Assembly: GCF_028640845.1 (NCBI RefSeq) | Contig: NC_080540.1 | Location: forward strand, 155,813,920-155,877,919 | DNA length: 64,000 nt | Direction: 5' to 3' | DNA from: Ahaetulla prasina | Taxonomy: Eukaryota; Chordata; Lepidosauria; Squamata; Colubridae | Shown here: positions 10,426-21,271 of the stretch, one piece after another | Layout: every line of letters starts with the position of its first letter | How positions within the stretch are numbered: position 1 is the stretch's first letter | Translations under genes and position numbers: made by a program | The notes under the pieces: generated by a model | The model's database searches: none | The model's input: the letters and a program-made list of their open reading frames with translations, nothing else | Told to the model about the DNA's origin: nothing

Positions 10426-11261
10426 AAATCATAACTATTGCTTCACTGAGCTGAGAATGTGGTACGCTGGGGAAAAGGAAAAGGCATGAACATTTTTGTG
10501 AATTAACTATTGTTTCCTGCAGGGTGGGATGACCTTGACTTTGGATTGGATTGAATTTAATCAATATTTATTTAAAACTTCTATTTCTTATTTAGGTTTC
10601 TATTTTCTAGCCACTTATACATTCTATTCCATATTTTGTAGTAGTCCAAATCTTCTTTCCTTTATTTCCATAGTCATTTTGCTGAATAGCATTTTAAGAA
10701 TCAGTTCTGTTCACTGATACGCTCATAGCTTGGGTGAATCTTGTTTAAGGAAATGGACTGCGTACCGTATATGTTGTTGTTGAATTTTTATTTATTCACA
10801 ATGTTATAGTGGTGCCATTGACAAAAGCTCTTGAGTAAACTTAGTGATCATGGGGATAAGAGGCCGCCCCTTGATGGAGTGCTAATTGGTAAAGATCAAA
10901 TAGCGATAAGAAAAATGGCAATTTCTCGTTGGGACAATATTAAAGTAAGACTTTCTTGGGCTGGGACCAACCAATGCTTTTGAGTGTGTTCATAAATTAT
11001 GTTAAGGCTAAGCATTAAGATGGCCCAGTTTGCAGACAATACTATACTAATCTGAATGCTAAAAACTGAGAACAATAATGAAGAGTTGCAGAATGATCTG
11101 ATTTTTTTTAAGATGAACATCGGCCTATCCAATCAGTTCTAGTAGAGTGGGCTTTCTACATGACTCTTTGATTAGAGATTGTCATCTTCAGGGGCAGAAG
11201 CATGCCTTTTCAGTTGCTGCCATTCTCGTCTGGAATGGTATCCCACCCTCCATATGATTGG
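10426..11261. other. Anonymous AT-rich sequence
   Basis: No supported gene or nameable repeat was found. Confidence 0.4.
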
Positions 11262-11269
11262 CCTCAGCT

Positions 11270-11532
11270 CAGTGATGAAATCCAAATTTATTTACTACCG
11301 GTTCTGTGGGTGTAGCTTGGTGGGCGTGGCATGGCTTGGTGGCCGTGGCAGGGAAGGATACTGCAAAACCCCCATTCCCTTCCCATTCCTGGGGGAAGGA
11401 TATTGCAAAATCTCCATTCCCACCCCACTCTGGGGCCAGCCAGAGGTCATATTTGCTGGTTCTCTGAACGATTCAAAATTTCCGCTACCAGTTCTCCAGA
11501 ACCTGGCAGAACCTGCTTCTTTTTCACCCCTG
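11270..11532 (-). mobile_element. Non-autonomous hAT element (CAG[A/T]GGTGGG family)
   Basis: Termini are degenerate copies of CAGTGGTGGGTTTCAAAT (left) and the CAGAGGTGGGTTTC end (right, complement). The element is flanked by the 8-bp duplication CCTCAGCT at 11262-11269 and 11533-11540; eight-bp duplications are the hAT hallmark. Family-typical blocks (TACTACCGGTTCTGTGGG, GGGCGTGGCATGG, the TTCTCCAGAAC end) are present. It has no coding capacity. Confidence 0.88.
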
Positions 11533-11671
11533 CCTCAGCTATCCTGGTGAAAATGAAGTTATTTCACCAAGTCAGAAAAGTGCACATTAGAATTTTCTCT
11601 CTAGATGACAGCTCAGTTTTGTTTGCTTCGAAGCTCAGTTTTATATGTTTTTTTCCCCAACTTGATTTGTA

Positions 11672-12033
11672 TAGGTAATCCTCAATTTATACCCATTCAT
11701 TTAGTGACCATTCAAAGTTATAACAGCACTGGAAAAAAAGGGAGCTATAACCACTTTTCACACCTATGACCAGTGCAGCATCCTCATGATCACGTGATCA
11801 AAATTCAGATGCTTGGCAACTGCTATCTATCACCTTTCAGGACCTTCTGACAAACAAAATCAATGGGGAAGCCAGATTCACTTAACAACCGTGTTACTAA
11901 CTTAACAACTGCAGTGATTCACTTAACAACTGTGGCAGGAAAGGTCATAAAATGGGGTAAACTCATTTAACCATGGTCTCGCTTAGCAGTAGAAATTCTG
12001 GGCTCAGTTGTATCATTAGTCAAGGACTATCTG
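11672..12033. mobile_element. TA-flanked MITE (Tc1/mariner-like)
   Basis: The ends are diverged copies of CAGGTAGTCCTCGACTTACG in inverted orientation, with TA on each side. Internal blocks such as CACTTAACAACTG and GATCAAAATTCAGATGCTTGG match the other copies near 20.4, 50.9, 53.1 and 63.8 kb. It is non-coding. Confidence 0.82.
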
Positions 12034-12366
12034 TAACTGCTTTTAATTTTAATTCTGCACTGGAGAGTTGTAGGTTACTTTGAGTTGGTCGCTTTCTACC
12101 TTCTCGTATATACTGATGAGGTCAGGACTGTTTGTAAATAATTAAGAAAAAGACTTGGGGAATCATAGTGGATAACTTGGTGTTGACTCAGGGTGCAACA
12201 GCTTTTGAAAAAGGAAGATTCTAGACTATGGTAATTAAGAAAAAATGATAATGACAACATCACAGTACATATATACAAGGTTGCGTTGGATTATTGTATA
12301 CTGTTCTGGAAGGCACACTTATAAAAGGATATAATAAAGTTAGGAAAAAAGAAATACCAAAATGTT

Positions 12367-12612
12367 TAGTAGCAATAGCACTTAGACTTATATACCTCTT
12401 CACAGTGCTTTACAGCCCTCACTAAGCCGTTTTACAGAGTCAGCATTTTGCTCCCAACAATCTGGGTCCACATTTTACCGACCTCGGAAGGATGGAAGGC
12501 TGAGTCAACCTTGAGCCTGGTGAGATTCAATCTGCCAAACTGCTGGCAGCCGGTGATCAGCAGAAGTAGCCTGCAGTACTGCACTCTAACCACTGCGCCA
12601 CTGCGGCTCCAA
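12367..12612 (-). mobile_element. tRNA-derived snake SINE (Sauria-like)
   Basis: On the complement, the head GAGCCGCAGTGGCGCAGTGG leads into the body CAAGGTTGACTCAGCCTTCC and ends with a GTATATAAGTCTAAGTGCTA-type tail. The body is shared with the SINE at 1372, but the tail differs. An imperfect repeat (GTTTAGTAG / GTTTTGTAG) flanks it as a possible target duplication. Confidence 0.85.
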
Positions 12613-13188
12613 GTGTTTTGTAGCTTGGGAAAAACAAGACTGAGATGGGCCACGTTTAAGGCATGGATGGAGAACATGAATTCAAAATACTAGGACTAGA
12701 GACCATCCAATGAGGCTGATAGGAAGGATATTTAAAGCAAATAAAAATAAGTGTGACCTGCAGACCTTGCCAATTCTTTTAAGCTATGTTTCAGGAGATG
12801 CAGATCAACCATCATTTGCACTTATTGGTGTAGTAAAGTTTTTTCAGCTGAACTAGTTTTACATACAGTCCAAGCTTTGGAAGTAGTTAACTCGGCCTTC
12901 TGCCTCAAAATTGAGACAGAGATAGCAGGGCTACAAAATGAGTCACTCCAGTTGTAATGTTAGTTGGTCCTGGTTTGTATAGGTGATGACATTGGATCGG
13001 GAATGGCTCAGCTATTCCCACTCTGTGCACTGTAGCTTGCACACCCCATATTCAGCTTTGTTTCAATGTTTAAAAGCCCAGGAAGTGCTGGTTGACTAGG
13101 TACAGATATTGATGTCTGGGTGAAAAGGAAGTGGTGCAAAAATGTACCTGTTTGTGGTTTGCTATGCGGGAGCATTTGGTGGCTAATT
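12613..13188. other. Anonymous sequence
   Basis: No supported gene or repeat was found. Confidence 0.4.
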
Positions 13189-13204
13189 AACCACAATTAA
13201 CATA
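13189..13204. repeat. 16-bp target-site duplication (left)
   Basis: AACCACAATTAACATA occurs here and at 15360-15375, flanking the plus-strand L1-derived element. Confidence 0.92.
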
Positions 13205-15359
13205 GGACTTCTGCTGGCAACGCAGGCTTCGTGGACATTCCTTTGGGATCGTCTGCCCTGGGTTTCGTCAAACCGTCCCTGACAGCGTAAATGGGCTGTC
13301 AAACGGTTTGGAATTCTCTCCCCCGGGAGAAGGGGGAGAGAAGAGTGGTCAGGTCTGGGTAGAGCTCCCCGGGAGCCCCTGGAATTTAACCAGGGGATCG
13401 AAGGGTGAGAGCTCCCCTTTAGCCTGACGAAGCTCCATGCCCAGGGTGCTTCTGTTTATACAGAACGAGAAGCCGCGACCATCTCTGTGCCAAGATTTAT
13501 TTTTAAAGAGAACTCAACACAGACAGAACAAAGTAGGAGGACTAGCAAGAATTTGCAAGTAATAAATCTTAACTTCAGCTCTTAAATAGCTTTCCTTTGA
13601 ACTAACTTTCAACTTGAGTGGATTTAAAATGGCGTTTGCAATATACAAAGGAAAGTGAAACTATAAAAGGACAAAGGAAGAGAAGAACATAACACGCTAC
13701 TTTTTAAATGGAATGAATAAGAACTGTTAATGATTTTTTTTTTAACCTTTTTCTTTATCACAATGTTTAAGAAGAAGAGTTTATTGAATTTTTTTCCCCT
13801 CTTTTTGGTAGATTTTACAGTTTAAGAATGGCTCTTAAGCAAACAGAACTAACTACTAAAATCTTGGAAACTTCTTCACTTCAAATATGGATATATTTTT
13901 TTATAGGAACTTTTGGAGGCTTATCTTTTCTTAATAAGTTTTTAAACAAGAGATTTTTACATCAATATATTAAAGATTGGAAATTCTTTATTGTTAGATG
14001 TTAAGCTGATTGGTGAGCAGATGGTGGAAAATGTGTAAGATAGAAGACAAGAGGAAGGAGGATGCTTAAAATGTGATTTTGATGGTATTTTTTTTTAATA
14101 TATATATAGGGTTTAATTTTTACAACTGACTTATTTTGGGTATAAGGTGTTACTATTTGATATATGTGAGGTATAAAGGAATGGGAAGATGGAATATTGT
14201 TTAACTTTTGGAGGACAGATAGAAAAATTTATGGATGTAATGTTGGTATTTGGTTAAATAGAATTTAATTGTTATAATTGATATATTTTGGATATGTTAT
14301 AATTTTAATAATGTTATTTGACAGATGTAAGGTAAATTGAAGAAATATTAATATTAGCAATGTTATTTGATTTATGTAAGTGATATTAAAGATATGAGAA
14401 GATAGAATATTGTTTATTTTGGGAGATTGGATAAAAATTTAAGAATTTAAGCTGGAAATATGAATTATATTTGGGAGACTGTTTAAGGAAGAAAGGTATA
14501 TTATAAAAGAATTTCTGATGAATACTGGAAGATGGAATATCGTCTTGGTCTTGATCGATGAAGATTGGATATTAAAAACTATAAGATTCTGAAGACTTCA
14601 GGAGTGGAATGGATTGATATATATTTGGTGTTAATTGATGAAGATTGGATATTAAAAACTGTGTATTTTATTGATGAACTGGAAATACTAATTTAATTGG
14701 AAGATTCTGAAGATTTTAGGAGTGGAATGGACTGATATATAATGGACTGGAAGAAGAATGTACTTTTTTGTTTCTGGAAGGGGAGTTAAGGTCTTAGAGA
14801 GAGGAGTGACTATGGATTATGACTTATGTTGTATTTTAATTTATGATTGTTAATCTTATACCCTGTACTTTGTTCTGGGAAGTCTCACGGGGATGGGAGG
14901 GGGGAGGGAAGGGGAGAGGGGAGATGAAGAATCAATGTAAAGGAATGATTGAAGATATGTAATTAAGAAATAGAAATAATTTGAAATGAAATCAGGGCTG
15001 CTCAGCTGCCATTTCAGAAGGGAATGGAAAGGGAGAGGAGAGAGTGAAGGAAGAAAGTAAGTAGGAAAGAGAGAGGTAGAAAAGGGGAAAGGAGAGGAAG
15101 AAGAAAGGGAAGAGAGGTTAGAAAGGGTGGAAGAGAAGAGTAGGGAAGGAGGAGAGGATGTAGAAAAGCGAAGGAGAGGAAGGATGAAGAAAGTAGAAGA
15201 AAGTAGAGAAGGGAGGAGGAAAGATTTGTTAAGGAAGGAAGTGGTAGCTGGGCAGGTCCGAATAAGTAACAAATGAAAGTTAATGACTAATGTTGAATAA
15301 GAGACTGTATATTGAATAGGTTGTTGGAAAATGGAAATAAAACTTTTTTACTAAAAAAA
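13205..15359 (+). mobile_element. Internally deleted, non-autonomous L1 element
   Basis: A 2155-bp element with a 16-bp target duplication and a 3' A-tail, the L1 insertion signature. The GC-rich first 350 bp resemble the 5' region of the minus-strand element ending at 18199 (shared pattern of a GAGAAG-G-GAGAG-type block, AGAGCTCCCCGG and GGTGAGAG.TCCC). The middle is AT-rich without ORF1 or ORF2. The 3' part holds a long purine-rich stretch (14885-15250), a trait of L1 3' UTRs. It must have been mobilised in trans. Confidence 0.87.
14885..15250 (+). repeat. Purine-rich tract in the L1 3' UTR
   Basis: Two blocks of almost only A and G occur: G-rich at 14887-14930 and GA-rich at 15015-15245. 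The long frame on the other strand, with Ser/Leu/Pro/Phe only, is a translation of this simple sequence and not a protein. Confidence 0.85.
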
Positions 15360-15454
15360 AACCACAATTAACATAATGCCTGACTTACTGTGCTATGCAA
15401 ATCACCTCACCCATCTTATCTCTGGCTCTTTGCAGGAACAGGACTTCTATTTTT

Positions 15455-15582
15455 TTATTTTTTTATTTATTTATTTAGTGAAACACAACAATATATATAA
15501 GTATAAGCATGAAATAAACACACAAATTGAATACAACCAAAGGGAATATTAGGCCAGGAATGGTAGGCACGCTGGTGCTCTT
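15455..15582 (-). mobile_element. Rex1/CR1-like LINE 3' end, left part (split by L1)
   Basis: The tail (ATTT)n and the 3' UTR block (AGGAATGGTAGGCACGCTGG) are read in reverse. The element is interrupted after the L1 target site and resumes at 18200. Confidence 0.85.
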
Positions 15583-18199
15583 TTTTTTTTTATTCAACAG
15601 GTTTTACAAACATTTTTACCCATACTTCCCCCATCCTCCCTCCAACCCTCACCCTATCCCCTCCCTCCACCCCCCTTCACCCAATCCCCCCACCCCCCAC
15701 CCCCAGACTTCCCAGAGCAAAATACAGGATATATCACCTAACAATCATAAACTAGAATAAGCAAACAATCCATAAACTTCCATCCCTCCCCTAGTACCTT
15801 AACTCCCCTTATCTATTCAAAAAAAAGAAAGAAAAGAAAAGAGAACAAACTATTACAATTACATTCTATCCATTCTTAAGCTTTTCAGTCCTTCTTCTCC
15901 ATTCCAATATTCTTTCGTAGACAGTCTTTTAAGTACTCTAAAGTTTCTGCTTTCTCTTTTAAGTTCATTAATCTTTTTATCCAATCTTCAACAGTATACG
16001 ATATTCCATCTTCCAATATTTCAGTGGCAAAAGTCCAATTGCTGATATTCTTCGAAGTAATAGCTTGTATAGTCCACCAGATTTATAGATCCATCATACA
16101 TAATAATAAATAATATCATTTTTATCCAATCCTTAATACTCCATTTCTTAATCTATTATTATCATTACCTTATTTTTTATCCAAATTAATTTATATTTTA
16201 ACAAATCCACATATAATCAACTAGCATTACTACAATTACTCCATTTAGAATATAAATTCAAACAATACCATTTACATTTAATCCCAATCTTCCCCATATT
16301 TCCAACACTATAAATTACCAAATAATTTATAGCCATTTTCATGCATTCCTTAATTAAGTCCATTCCTTGTTCTGTTTTTATCAAGACACCCCCAAATCAA
16401 ATAATTCAGTTGTTGACAATTCAACCATATATAAACAAATAACATCACTACAGTCACATCTCCAACATTTAAATTATAAATTAAAACAGATACAGATAAA
16501 TTTTACAAACTCCAAATAACTATTCTTACAAACATATATAAATTAACAAAAGTTAGTTATAATTTAACCTTTCCCATAAAGAGAAACTCTGTTCACTTGA
16601 AATTGTTGCTTCTTTATTCCTTGTTCTTTACATTTAATAACCACTTGACTCGATCTTTTCTCCTTTACATCCCCTACTTTTTCTAATGCTTCTTCTGCAT
16701 CAGTTTTAATCCCAACTATTTGATGTGAATTTCCAGCCTTTAATACATTGATATAAAAATTTCTTGCTTTAGGTACTGTATTAAGACAATATCTTCTTCC
16801 TATATGATTTACTATTAAACCAGCTGGAACATCCCATCTAAACCATTTCTGACAATTTCTAAGCTCATCCACCAAAAAAATAAAATCCTTTCTACTTCTT
16901 AACATTTTAATAGGAATTTCTTTCAAAATTAATATCTCTTGACCTAATATTTGGATTTTATTTTTATAAAATGCTTGTAAAATTTCATTCCTCATCCTCC
17001 TGGTTGTAAAATAAATCACAATATTTCTTGGTAGCTGTTTCTGTCTGGCAACCTTAGAATTAACACAATATATTTTTTCAATTTGAATTACAACATCTTC
17101 TAGTTGCTCTCCAGTCACCTGTGCAAAAACCTCTACAAAAATTTCTTTTAAATTCTCTTGCTTATTTTCTTTAAGTCCTCTAACTCTCAGAACAAACTCC
17201 ATTGATTTAAATTGCAACACCATCAATTCATCGTCTACCTTCTCCACCTTTGTCTGAACCTCCTCTATTTTATTTTCCAAATTCAAATTAACTTGATTAA
17301 TTTCTTCTACTCTTTCATCCAACTGGATCACACATTCACACAATCGTTTAAATGCTGCCAACACATCATTTCTTATATCCTCATTCTGATCTTTAATTTC
17401 CAGGATTTCCTCTGGAATCTGCTTAAATTTTTGATCTATAACAGAAAATTGTGACTCCAAAGCTTCCTTTAAAAGTCCCTTTAAAAAAAATTTCATATCT
17501 TCCTGTAACTTATGTATTTGAAATGACGAGACTCCACCGTCCTTAACATTAAACTTTGTATCTTTAAGATCCATTTCTCAGTTTAATTTTATACTTTGCA
17601 ACAATTTCAATAAGTCTGTAATCTTTTCAAAAAAAAAAGAGAATATTTTATTCTCCTTATAAAATCTTCATGTAAATGTAAATTCCAACAAGTTTAAACG
17701 GAGCTGAGAGCGCTAGCCTTGTTAATGAGAACTTCCTTAACTTTTGCTTTCACGCCCTGTTAGATAGAAACACCATTTTCTTATTATTCTTAAGTACTCT
17801 TCTCAAGTACTATTTAAAAACGGAGTTAAGGTCTGGTATTTGCATTTATCGACCTTCCTGACATTGCTCTGTCTGCGTTCCCATTTATCAATTTAAATTA
17901 TCATATTGATCTCAGAGATAGTCGCGGTGATTTGGTCTGCTAAAAAGCAGACTTGTCCCGGATCCGAAGCTCTCAGGCTTAAACAGGGAACTCTCACCCT
18001 CAAGCCACTAGAATCACTCCTGGGGCTTTCCGGGGAGCTCTACTTCTGCCCGTACGCTCACCTTTCCCTCTTCTCCCAAGGGAAAGGTTTCCGAGCCGTC
18101 AGACAGCTGATTTGCGGTGTCTAGACAGCTCTAACGTGATCTCGGGGCTGGCAGTCTAAAAAGACCATCTCCATCACCAACGGAGCCAACCAGAAGTCT
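15583..18199 (-). mobile_element. L1-derived element with ORF1 but no ORF2 (HAL1-like)
   Basis: This minus-strand element is flanked by a 17-bp duplication GGCACGCTGGTGCTCTT at 15566-15582 and 18200-18216, with the poly-A (as T) at the left. The order on its own strand is a GC-rich 5' UTR (18199 to about 17700), an AT-rich leader, ORF1 (17574-16564), about 0.9 kb of remaining sequence, and a pyrimidine/purine-biased 3' UTR (15600-15715). There is no room for an ORF2 of about 1,200 codons. It parallels mammalian HAL1 elements, which also keep only ORF1. Confidence 0.88.
16564..17574 (-). CDS. L1 ORF1 protein (RNA-binding coiled-coil protein)
   Basis: This uninterrupted frame of 336 codons is close to the usual ORF1p size of roughly 340. 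Residues about 56-125 are rich in heptads of Leu, Ile and Val with charged residues between, a coiled coil for trimerisation. Residues about 127-215 look like the ORF1p RRM domain (FVLRVRGLKE at the first strand, NIVIYF further on). Residues about 220-285 match the C-terminal domain (LILKEIPIKMLRSRKDF, then RWDVPAGLIV and GRRYCLNTV). In L1, ORF1p coats its RNA in cytoplasmic particles as a nucleic-acid chaperone. No frameshift or stop is visible although ORF2 is missing. The ATG at 17574 follows an AT-rich leader and gives the expected N-terminus. Confidence 0.9.
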   Translation of the reverse strand: MDLKDTKFNVKDGGVSSFQIHKLQEDMKFFLKGLLKEALESQFSVIDQKFKQIPEEILEIKDQNEDIRNDVLAAFKRLCECVIQLDERVEEINQVNLNLENKIEEVQTKVEKVDDELMVLQFKSMEFVLRVRGLKENKQENLKEIFVEVFAQVTGEQLEDVVIQIEKIYCVNSKVARQKQLPRNIVIYFTTRRMRNEILQAFYKNKIQILGQEILILKEIPIKMLRSRKDFIFLVDELRNCQKWFRWDVPAGLIVNHIGRRYCLNTVPKARNFYINVLKAGNSHQIVGIKTDAEEALEKVGDVKEKRSSQVVIKCKEQGIKKQQFQVNRVSLYGKG

Positions 18200-18520
18200 G
18201 GCACGCTGGTGCTCTTATGCACACCCCTTACAGACGTCTTAGGAATGGGGTGAGGTCAACAGTAGACAGTCTTTGGTTAAATCTTTGGGGATTTTGGGAT
18301 TAGACCATGGAGTCAGGTAGTGCATTCCAGGCATTAACAACTCTGTTACTGATATTTTCTACAATCAAGATTGGAGCGGTTCACTTGAAGTTTAAATCTA
18401 TTGTGTGCTCGTGTATTGTTGTGGTTGATCTTGATCTCTTGATCTCTACTTTTACAGTATTTGTAACTCAACTGCTATCAATACAATTAAGTAAGACATC
18501 ATTATGCAAGCTCACTTCAA
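18200..18520 (-). mobile_element. Rex1/CR1-like LINE 3' end, right part
   Basis: This continues the element at 15455-15582. The complement encodes the degraded LINE C-terminus around CTTAGGAATGGGGTGAGGTC (LTPFL) and a DSMV-type stretch in place of LPDSVVSS. Ordering of the two parts shows that the L1 inserted later. Confidence 0.85.
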
Positions 18521-18764
18521 TATAGAGCCAGTTGATACCCTCAAAAATTAATCCAAAGGTGCTGTTTGAAAGGCAACTGGACTTTCTTCGCCTTTTGAAC
18601 AGAATCTTTGGGACAACCATGATCTGGATGATTGAGAATTTCTATAGATACTGTCAGGAATTAACTGATCTCCCACTTGGATAATTCTTTAAGTTCTTTA
18701 GTGGTAAAGTCTTCTGAGACACAGGATTTGAATGAGCTGGGTCCCCCTACTCTGGCATCTTATT

Positions 18765-18870
18765 TCTATTATTTTATTTTATTCTTTTCTATTCTATTCT
18801 ATTCTGCTCTGCTCTGCTCTGCTCTGCTCTGCTCTGCTCTGCTCTGCTCTGCTCTGCTCTGCTCTGCTCT
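18765..18870. repeat. Pentanucleotide array, TTCTA changing to CTCTG
   Basis: About five units of TTTTA/TTCTA are followed by about 14 units of CTCTG. The Cys-Ser-Ala-Leu-type frames over it are low-complexity artefacts. Confidence 0.95.
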
Positions 18871-19440
18871 GGCTCACACCCAAGATATTGCATTTGTCTT
18901 TCCTAACCGAACTCTTCCCCTTGATCTCTAACATCAGGGGCACTTTTCTGAGGAGACAATGTGACACATGTTAGGAACTGAGTTGGACTATGGCTGGGCT
19001 GGAAAAAAACCCAGAAAATCTAAAGATGGCATCATTAACTCTTGGTCACTCTAATGGTTATCCAGTTTTTTGCAGGCCCAAGGCGATACCACTACCCTGT
19101 ATTGTCCATAGAAGAGACAAATCTTAATCCTGTAATGAGGATTGTCAAGCATCTTCATTTGTTCAGAGTCCTCTGACTTTTTTTTTTTTTAGTCTTCCTG
19201 AAATTCAAGAAACGCAGCTTTCATTGTTGCATATATAAAGGCAAATGCTGGCATCCTGAGCTTTCTGTTGCCACGTTGTAGAGAGAAAATGCTGAAACGA
19301 TGCATGTTAAATCATGAAAATGGCAAGAGTCCTATCCTTAATTACATTGGCTGCTTCCATTAAACCTGGGTATTTGTCTTCCTTGCTGTATCAGAGAACA
19401 TAGGCAAAATGAAAGAAATTAGGAGTAAGGCTCTCTGGCT
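18871..19440. other. Anonymous sequence
   Basis: No supported gene or repeat was found. Confidence 0.4.
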
Positions 19441-19441
19441 A

Positions 19442-19870
19442 GAGCAGGGATCTTCAACCTTGGCAACTTTAAGCCTGGAGGACTTCAACTGCCAGAATTC
19501 CCCAGCCAGCAAAGCTAGAATATGGGAGGAAATCATCTGCTCCAAATGTTCTTTTTATTGAATGATAGGGAATTAACAATGCAAACACAAGAAACAGGGA
19601 CGAATCTTTTAGAATCTCAAACATCTATCAAGCAAAACCTCAAAATCAGCAGCAATTTTTAAAAAAATTTATTATCACTTTATGTGCTTATTTATTTTTA
19701 CCGATTGATCGATTACATGTATAAGCCACCCATCTCACTGTCGAAATTACTCTGGCCAACTGTGTTGTATCACTTTTACCTGGTTTGTGACCTTGGTATG
19801 ATCCTACACCTATATGTTGTACTCAGGGCTTATTCTGGGAGTTGAAGTCCTCCAGGCTTAAAGCCACCCA
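19442..19870. mobile_element. hAT MITE remnant (CAGGGGTCTCCAACC family), disrupted
   Basis: A left terminus-like block (CAGGGATCTTCAACCTTGGC) lies at 19445-19520. A right-end block (GGGAGTTGAAGTCCTCCAGG) lies at 19838-19870 and looks truncated. Between them, at about 19665-19760, is a LINE-like tail (ATAAGCCACCCATCTCACTG). The boundaries are uncertain. Confidence 0.5.
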
Positions 19871-20013
19871 TTATAAATTACCAATTGCCAGCCAGGGGAG
19901 ATTTCTAAGGGGAAAAGACAATACCAGGAGAAGGATACCACTGTTTATCCAGGCGGTGACCTCTTTGGGTGAAGAGGAGAGGTTAAGCATGTTTGTGCAA
20001 ATAGGATCAGAAA

Positions 20014-20272
20014 CAGAGGTGGGTTTCAGCAGGTTCTGATCAGTTCTGGAGAACCGGTAAGTGGAAATTTTGAATAGTTCGGAGAATCGGTATTAAAAAT
20101 TCTGACTGGCCTCGACCCCATCTATTCTCTGCCTCTCAAGTCCCACCTGATCGGGAGGAAATTGAGATTTTACAGTATCCTTCCCTTGCCACGCCCTCCA
20201 AGCCATGCCATGCCACGCCCACCAAGCCACGGCCACAGAACCGATAGTAAAAAAAATTGAAACCCACCACTG
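20014..20272. mobile_element. Non-autonomous hAT element (CAG[A/T]GGTGGG family)
   Basis: It runs from CAGAGGTGGGTTTCAGCAGG to the complement of CAGTGGTGGGTTTC. The internal GCCACGCCCACCAAGCCACG and ACCGGTA blocks match the copies at 20969, 31786 and 44172. I do not find a clear 8-bp duplication around this copy. Confidence 0.8.
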
Positions 20273-20439
20273 GAAAGATGGTGTCATTGCAAAGACGGAG
20301 CGTAGTCTGGGTCAAGAGATCCTTCCAAACCCCCTCCACCAGATGAGTCTGGGCTCCCTTTTGTCCCCATTAACCTTTGCCAGGAACCTGACCTAAACGG
20401 GTCTATATCACAACCCACATGCATGGGAATAAAGATATA

Positions 20440-20807
20440 CAGCTAGTCCTCGACCTGCAACCACAATTGAGCCCAACATTATCTCTTGTTAAATGAAACA
20501 TGAGTTAAGCGAATTTTGCCTTTTTTTAACAACCTTTCTTGCCCTTGTTGCTAAGTTAGTAGCACGGTTGTTAAGTGGATCTGGCTTCCCCGGTGACTTC
20601 GCTTGTCAGAAAGTCGCAAAAGGGAGAATCAGCCGACCCCGAACATTGCAAAAATATGACTCAATTGGCAACTGTCTGGATTTTGATCACAGGACCATGG
20701 GGATGCTACAATGGTCACACGTGTGAAAAAAACGGTCACAATTCACTTTTTCCAGTGCCGTTTTGTAACTTCAAAACAGTGAAGTGTTGTAACTCAAGGA
20801 CTACCTG
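20440..20807. mobile_element. TA-flanked MITE (CAGGTAGTCCTCGAC family)
   Basis: Both ends carry inverted copies of CAG.TAGTCCTCGAC and each is bordered by TA. The internal text matches the other copies, including CTGGCTTCCCC and GACTCAATTGGCAA. Confidence 0.88.
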
Positions 20808-20960
20808 TACTCTGAATGGCTTTTCAAGTACATGTGGGGGCTTGGCAGTCAAATCAAACCTGAAGAACACCGTCTGAATGCAGGTGGCGTAGACAGAGCT
20901 TCCAGTAGACAAAGCTTTCTACTCAGAAGTAAGCTCCATGTTGGGAGCAGCATTTCCTGC

Positions 20961-21271
20961 TTGCAGACCAGTGGTGGGTTTCAAATTTTTTTACTACCGG
21001 TTCTGTGGGTGTGGCTTGGTGGGCGTGGCATGGTTTGGTGGGCATGGCAGGGCAGATTTTACTGTAACATCTCCATTCCCACCCCAATCCAGGGGAAAGA
21101 TACTGTAAAATCTCCATTTCCTCCCAATCAGCTGGGACTCGGGAGGCAGAGAATAAATGGGGGCAGGGCCAGTCAGAATTTTTACTAGCGGTTCTCCAAA
21201 CTACTCAAAATTTCCGCTACCAGTTCTCCAGAACTGGTTAGAACTTGCTGAAACCCACCTCTGTTGCAGAC
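20961..21271. mobile_element. Non-autonomous hAT element with 8-bp duplication
   Basis: The element proper is 20969-21263, starting CAGTGGTGGGTTTCAAAT and ending AAACCCACCTCTG. TTGCAGAC flanks it exactly on both sides (20961-20968, 21264-21271). It is the clearest copy of the family for defining its ends. Confidence 0.93.

Noticed and set aside
13205..13560. GC-rich block considered as a CpG island or gene promoter
   Set aside because: It lies exactly inside the L1 target duplication and resembles the 5' region of the neighbouring L1, so it is the L1 5' UTR.
14856..15272. 138-codon minus-strand frame, rich in Ser, Leu, Pro, Phe
   Set aside because: It is a translation of the L1 3' UTR purine-rich tract; no domain and simple composition.
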